Shown here: in pieces, positions 59,437 through 64,000 of the stretch
Layout of the letters: each line of letters starts with the position of its first letter
Numbering within the stretch: position 1 is the stretch's first letter
Assembly (NCBI GenBank): GCA_014058105.1
Contig: JACGCM010002568.1
Span: forward strand, 3,410,001 to 3,474,000
Length of the DNA: 64,000 nucleotides
Direction of reading: 5' to 3'
Source of the DNA: Kingdonia uniflora
Lineage: Eukaryota > Streptophyta > Magnoliopsida > Ranunculales > Circaeasteraceae
Notes under the pieces: generated by a model
Seen by the model: only the letters and a program-made list of their open reading frames with translations
Told to the model about the DNA's origin: nothing
Databases searched by the model: none
Position numbers and translations under genes: made by a program

Positions 59437-61920
59437 TGTAGTGTCCCAGATTTTTATTTTATTTATTATTGTTCACCATGCATCCACTCATATCAATGTT
59501 CTTCATCATACATTATTCTGCATCTGCATCTTATTCCTCTTATCAGGGTTTTATTTCGTTCTTCGTTTCTGGGTTTCGGTGGTTTCGGTGGTTGTTTGGC
59601 GGAGGAGGTGTGTTGTGGTTTCGGGAAACCAGTAGTTGGTTTGGAGGTTTGTTGTTGTTGTTGTGTTTATGGTAGGGTGTGATCTGGGAGGGATCTGTGG
59701 TCTTTTTCTGAGTTTCTGTCAGTTTTCCTTTAAAAGGAATCTTTTTGGGGTATTCTGGGTCCTTTCTGTCTATTTCTATTTGAATAGACCTTGCCTCTGT
59801 TCGAATACTTTTCTATCTGCTTGTTCTATTCGAACAGACTTGATCCTGTTCGAATAGATACCTGCCTATTTCATTTTATTCGAATAGACATTTTCCTGTT
59901 CGAATAGAATTGATTCTGCCTTGTTTTATTCGAATAAAACATTTTCTGTTCGAATAGATTCTCAGGTGAATAGTATTTTTAGCACTGTCTCATTTTATTC
60001 GAACAAGATAGCTTCTGTTCGAATAACTTATGTTTTCTGTTTGAACAGAGGCGTGTTTCGATGACCAAGTTGGGTTTTTAACATATTTCTTGGCCGTTGA
60101 TTCTTCCTCGAGATGTGTGTTGCCTTTTAATGTTTTATAACCCATTTCCTTTCCATCCTTACTCTCTTACTCTCCAAATTGGAATCTTCCACTCTCTCGC
60201 TCCTCCTTTGCGATTCGTTGCGAAATTAATCTCTCTACTTCTTCGGTGAGTAATTCCCCTATCCCTTTCCTTGTGCTTGATTCGTTTATGGCTTTAATGG
60301 AACCCTGTGACATAGGGTTTGTGGTGTTGGGTTGATTCTATCTATTGCAGGTGTTGGGTTATTGACATTTGTGTGGTTATTGCTTTCTGTGGAGGTTGAG
60401 GTTGGGTTAACCTGTCGATTGGCGGTATTGCGGTTTATTCTTTTATCAGGCGAGTGTCCCTCCATTGCTAATTTCCTAAACTAGTTTAACCTGTGTTAGT
60501 TGGGGTAATGCATTGGCATCGAGGTTTTTGCTATTATATTTAAACTTTATTGATTCGTCAGTCGTAGTTGATGATTCAGCATTGTTGCTCCCTATGGTTA
60601 GGCAAGAAGGGTATGTTTTTCCTTTTTGACTTTTAGGAAGTTGTGCATTGTGGGGTATTCTCTTGGGTATTCTTTGACTGCTGTGTTCCAGTCTTATAGA
60701 GACTGATGATTGTTGGATGTTGTAACTGGGTATATTAGTCAATGTTTACATCTGTTATATGATTGTTTTCCATCCTCTGAGGTAGGTGGTTATCCTATGT
60801 CTGTTGGCCGAGTTTGAAGGCTATGTTGTTTTGATCCTTGGGATCTTATTGCAGTACGGGTTTTTATATTCTTTTAACTTATCGGGGTCAGGATACATAA
60901 CAAAGATCCACACGGCTAACCCTCGTTAGGATTTGGGATTCCTACATCGGGTTGAAATAAGTGGGTAAGTTCGGGACAGGTACTATCATACTTATTCACC
61001 CATCCGGGAGTGTGGGATGGTATTAGACATTTTTCCTTTGGTACCCATCTTAGTCCTCTGTGAGGTTGAAATCCCTTGGAATGTGAAATCAAGTTTGGAC
61101 GTTGGCTCTGTGGGTTGCAAAGCCCAGAACGCTCTGATCAAGTGATAAATCCCAAGCTTGGTCGAGCTTGCAACTATTCGTACCCATTGTATCCAACTGA
61201 GACCTTTTCAAGGTTATTATGCATTTGCGGTTGATCAGCCCACTATTTTGATTTATAGGGTCTAGTCTTGATTTCATATTATCATAAACATTCATTTGAG
61301 GATATTTCTAGAACCACACCATATCATATCATAACACATCATCATACCATCACAACTTAATTCCTCATATCTCTTAACCATTTTCTTATTCCTCTTTCAC
61401 TCTATTCTGCATTTACCATTATCACTTTATTCGGCACTTATAGATTACTGTTCTTTAAAATATTCTTTATCACATCTATCTCTCTTCTTTCTCTGCACCC
61501 ATTATATTTGTATGTTGATTAACCTTGTTGGGCATTAGTGAGATGTGGTTTTACCCACTCTCATTTTGTTCCCCCCTTTCAGAGGCAGATTAGTGTTGGG
61601 TTTTGCTGAGACTTTAGCAGTTGGTACTAGGTGTTTCCCGTTGCTGCTTCAGTGTGGGTTTTAGTATTTCCTTGTATGTTATTAGCTTTTAACGCTGTAT
61701 GTTATCGTTCATTGTATTTACATTTTTAGTTGATGTATATATTTCTTTTGCTTCTATTTTATTCTTTTACTCTAATGATATTACTATAGTCAATGACTGA
61801 GCCTGAACTTGTCTATGGCTCGGTCGTTTGTGAGGGCGAATCGGTTGATTTCCCCGACCTGCATAACCTGAATAATAGTAATTGGTCTAGCTACCGATTA
61901 TTAGATTTTGGGGAATGACA
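59437..61920 (+). repeat. 5' LTR of the Tekay-like element
   Basis: Begins TGTAGTGTCCC and ends TGACA, canonical TG...CA, four bases before the primer site. Contains a dense cluster of TTCGAA palindromes (59765-60055) and, near 60180-60240, a C/T-rich stretch that may be near the transcription start. The second LTR is outside the window, so the start is taken from the motif only. Confidence 0.75.
59765..60055. promoter_or_regulatory. cluster of palindromic TTCGAA sites in the LTR
   Basis: About eleven sites of form TCT(A/G)TTCGAA(T/C)AGA in 290 bp, occurring in both orientations (CTATTCGAACAG, CTGTTCGAATAG), spaced roughly 20-30 bp. Several show decay of the central CG (TTTGAA). Position upstream of the coding start in the U3/R part of the LTR suggests protein-binding sites or a minisatellite. 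The binding factor is unknown. Confidence 0.6.
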
Positions 61921-61924
61921 GACT

Positions 61925-61936
61925 TGGTATCAGAGC
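61925..61936 (+). other. primer-binding site, initiator tRNA-Met type
   Basis: TGGTATCAGAGC four bases after the LTR end; fixes the LTR border at 61920. Confidence 0.95.
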
Positions 61937-62074
61937 TATAGGTTAATTCCTATCTCAGTTCTAGCAATTATATGACGAGTAATTCTTTCAAGATGGAGTT
62001 AGGATCGATCCCTTATGGTTTTACGTATTTTGTCATCTTTCCTCCATTCCTGAGGCGTGCTTTCTGCTGTGTTG

Positions 62075-63182
62075 ATGGCTAGAGGTGGAAGAGGCAGAGG
62101 TCGTCTATTTGACCGTTGCTACAGAGGTTTGTGTTGTGGTGCACTTACTAACGATCCAGTGCTCAGTCATGAGAGTTTGCGGTCCATCCTGATCGAGTAG
62201 GGTGATCCTCTAGCTCCAGTAGTTCCAGAGCAGCCAGTCATTTTACCTAACCCTGTTGCTCTCGGTATTTCAGCGGAGATAAGGTAGTTCATGGAGAGTT
62301 TTACATCCCATTTTCAGCAGGCCAGAAGCCCTGCAGTTTGAGAGTACAGTTACCTTGAGCAGCTTTTGAAATATAAACATCCGATATTTTCGGGCACTAC
62401 GGTACCGTCTGAGGCAGGGACATGGTTCAAGTCTATAGAGAAGATATTGAACATGATGAAGTGTCTAGATGATCAGAGGGTGACACTTGCTACTTATCTC
62501 CTACAGGGTGAGGCAGACCATTGGTGGGATACGGTCAAAAGGACCATAGTAGAGACTCCCATACTTTGGGCATCCTTTCAAGATCGGTTTTTCGAGCAGT
62601 TTTTCCCGTAGAGTTACAGAGACTCCTGCATTTCTGAGTTCTACATGCTCGAGTAGGGTGAGATGAGAAGCTATTAATACGATCAGCAATTCAATGAGCT
62701 TTCTCGATACGTTCCGTTTATTATTTAGGATAAAGAGCAGCGTAAGATGAAATTTCGGATGGGTCTTTGTCCGTAGTTTAGGAAGTTCTTGATTGTTTCG
62801 AGGGCTAGTTCTTACCAAAGCCTTGGCGATAGAGAAAAACGATATTAAGGACCGCAAGTCCAAGGACTTGAGGAGCCAGCAGAGACAGGATCAGAGGGCC
62901 GATAAGGGCAAGGCAATCCAGAGTCAGTATGAGATCTTGGGTACGAAGAGGAAGAAGTTCAGTATTGTCGAGGGTGCGCCAACTAGATTTATAGGACCAC
63001 AGTTTACTTTGGGGGAGTATTGGAACTGCGGCGAGAAAGGCCATTCTAAAAGGTTTTGTCCTAGGTCTGTCAGAGTTCCACAACCATTGGGACAGTTCCA
63101 GGTCCCGTTGCCCACCAGCCGGGACCTCAGCGGTTTCAGCAGATTCTGCAGAGGCAGTTCCAGGGTCCGTAGGGTAGACTAA
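62075..63182 (+). pseudogene. gag of the Tekay-like element
   Basis: Starts MARGGRGRGRLFDR at 62075. The capsid core lies at 62366-62611: KHPIFSGTTVPSEAGTWFKS, MMKCLDDQRVTLATYLLQGE, ADHWWDTVKRTI, FQDRFFEQFFP. After a frame change (62793-63182) comes a zinc knuckle, YWNCGEKGHSKRFC (from 63018), with the first cysteine replaced by tyrosine. In the main frame at least eight stops occur (62198, 62285, 62339, 62609, 62654, 62675, 62726, 62774); most are TAG. Confidence 0.92.
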
Positions 63183-63310
63183 TAGTTCCAGGCCCTCACG
63201 GTGGACAGAGACAGCAGTATCCGAGTCTGCAGTAGGGCAAGGGTCAGGGCCACGGGCAGAGTAGGATGCACGGAGTTGGGAGGCTAGGTGCTCAAGTCGT
63301 GTGACCTGTA

Positions 63311-63889
63311 GTGGAAGGTACGATTCTTATTTCTTATTCGCCCGCTCGTGTTCTTTTCGATTCCGGTGCATCGCATTCATTCATTGCATATGCATTCCTC
63401 TATACTATTGGTTTTGAGTCTTCTTTGTTGCATGATGAGATTTTTATGGGTACTGCTCTCGATTCTTCAATTTCTATTTCCCGTATTTGTAGAGCTTGCC
63501 CTATAGTTGTTAGTCATCGCATCCTTTCAGATGAACTGTTGGTGCTACCGATGCATGAGTTTGATATTATCCTGGGTATGGATTGGTTGTCGACGCATCG
63601 AGTTACATTAGACTGTTTTGAGAAGATAACGACTTTTAGTATTCTTGGGGAGAAGCGATTTGTGTTTACTAGTTTGGAACCTGCGCAGTCAGGAGATGGT
63701 TCGTTGACAATCTTAAAGTTAGAATCCTCTAGCGTTGATGTTAGTGATAATCCAGTTGAGTGTAACTTTTCTGATGTATTTCAGAATTTTCCTGGCTTGC
63801 CGCCGACGAGGGAAATTGATTTTAGTATAGATCATTTACTTGGTACGGCTCTGATTTCAAAAGCTCCATATCGTATGGCACCAGTTTAG
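63311..63889 (+). pseudogene. aspartic protease of the Tekay-like element and RT linker
   Basis: A 192-codon open frame, in the same frame as the gag start. The active site reads RVLFDSGASHSFIAYAF (intact DSGA). Then LPMHEFDIILGMDWLSTHRV (ILGMDWL, the usual protease end), VCNFSDVFQNFPGLPP-like text (EYxDVFPDxLPGLPP) and REIDFSIDHLLGTALISKAP with YRMAPV, the RT entry block. It ends at TAG where family members read PxELKEL. Likely the best preserved part of the element. Confidence 0.93.
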
Positions 63890-64000
63890 TTGAAAGTGTT
63901 ATATGATCAGATTTATGAGTTGTAGGATCAAGGAGGACATTACGAAGACAGCATTTCGGACTCGTTTCGGGCACTATGAGTTTCAGGTTTTGCCGTTTGG
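63890..64000 (+). pseudogene. start of reverse transcriptase with internal deletion
   Basis: Reads LKVLYDQIYEL, TAG, DQG and then, one frame over, IKEDITKTAFRTRFGHYEFQ and VLPFG. In relatives about 75 residues (GFI.PS.SPWGAPVLFVKKKDG... to SGYHQL) separate these blocks, so they are deleted here. The junction falls at GGATCAAGG. Continues past the window end. Confidence 0.88.

Larger units (their letters stand above)
59437..64000 (+). mobile_element. Tekay/Del-like Ty3/gypsy retrotransposon, 5' part
   Basis: A plus-oriented element cut by the right window edge. The LTR runs from TGTAGTGTCCCAGA to ...GGGAATGACA (2.48 kb), followed by a tRNA-Met primer site, gag, protease and the start of RT. 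The long LTR with this start, gag type and protease DSGASHSFI are typical of the Tekay/Del group of plant chromoviruses. The coding region has many stops and an RT deletion, so the copy is dead. Confidence 0.85.

Noticed and set aside
59365..59682. 105-codon plus-strand frame with a Gly/Cys-rich tail
   Set aside because: Lies across the LTR start of the Tekay-like element; the Gly/Cys/Val runs come from GGTTTC and TTG repeats.

Overview
The window looks like the repeat-rich nuclear DNA of a flowering plant, most likely a dicot. It is AT-rich, its coding relics match plant families, and the rest is nested plant transposable elements. I see no intact single-copy host gene. All host-gene material is pseudogene fragments, most of it carried inside transposons. 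No rRNA gene, CRISPR array or bacterial-type operon was seen. Boundaries come from reading repeats, target-site duplications (TSDs) and primer-binding sites by eye; no alignment or database search was run.

Layout. 1-1915: minus-strand Ty3/gypsy remnant (protease, gag, primer site, LTR) cut by the window edge. 2260-11760: a plus-strand LINE split in two by a minus-strand Ty3/gypsy element (2732-11053), which is itself split by an element with 1.6-kb terminal repeats (4462-10323). 11830-12145: relic of a FAR1-related gene. 12425-15627: plus-strand Ty3/gypsy element whose 5' LTR is fused directly to mid-RT, with candidate TSD TAAAT. 16049-23389: CACTA transposon 1 (TSD GCA). 23570-24279: relic of a membrane metallophosphoesterase gene. 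26919-48624: a very large Tat-lineage Ty3/gypsy element (gag, PR, RT, RNase H, second RNase H and integrase on the minus strand; an extra coiled-coil ORF remnant on the plus strand). CACTA transposon 2 (30503-37751, TSD ACT) sits inside it. 48625-59436: mostly unassigned AT-rich DNA with microsatellites, a 1-kb inverted-repeat element (53105-54147) and a tRNA-shaped sequence (57257-57336). 59437-64000: start of a Tekay/Del-like Ty3/gypsy element (2.5-kb LTR, primer site, gag, protease, beginning of RT), cut by the right edge.

The most interesting content is the pair of CACTA elements. They have different ends and different TSDs, are each about 7.3 kb, and each carries intron-containing pieces of two unrelated host genes in plus orientation. 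Element 1 holds a long-chain alcohol oxidase pseudogene and the BACK-to-F5/8C part of a BTB protein. Element 2 holds a GMI1-like SMC-hinge/DNA-repair protein fragment and an exportin-1 fragment. They behave as gene-capturing (Pack-type) CACTA elements. A second theme is clustered palindromic sites centred on TTCGAA, found in LTRs of otherwise different retrotransposon families.
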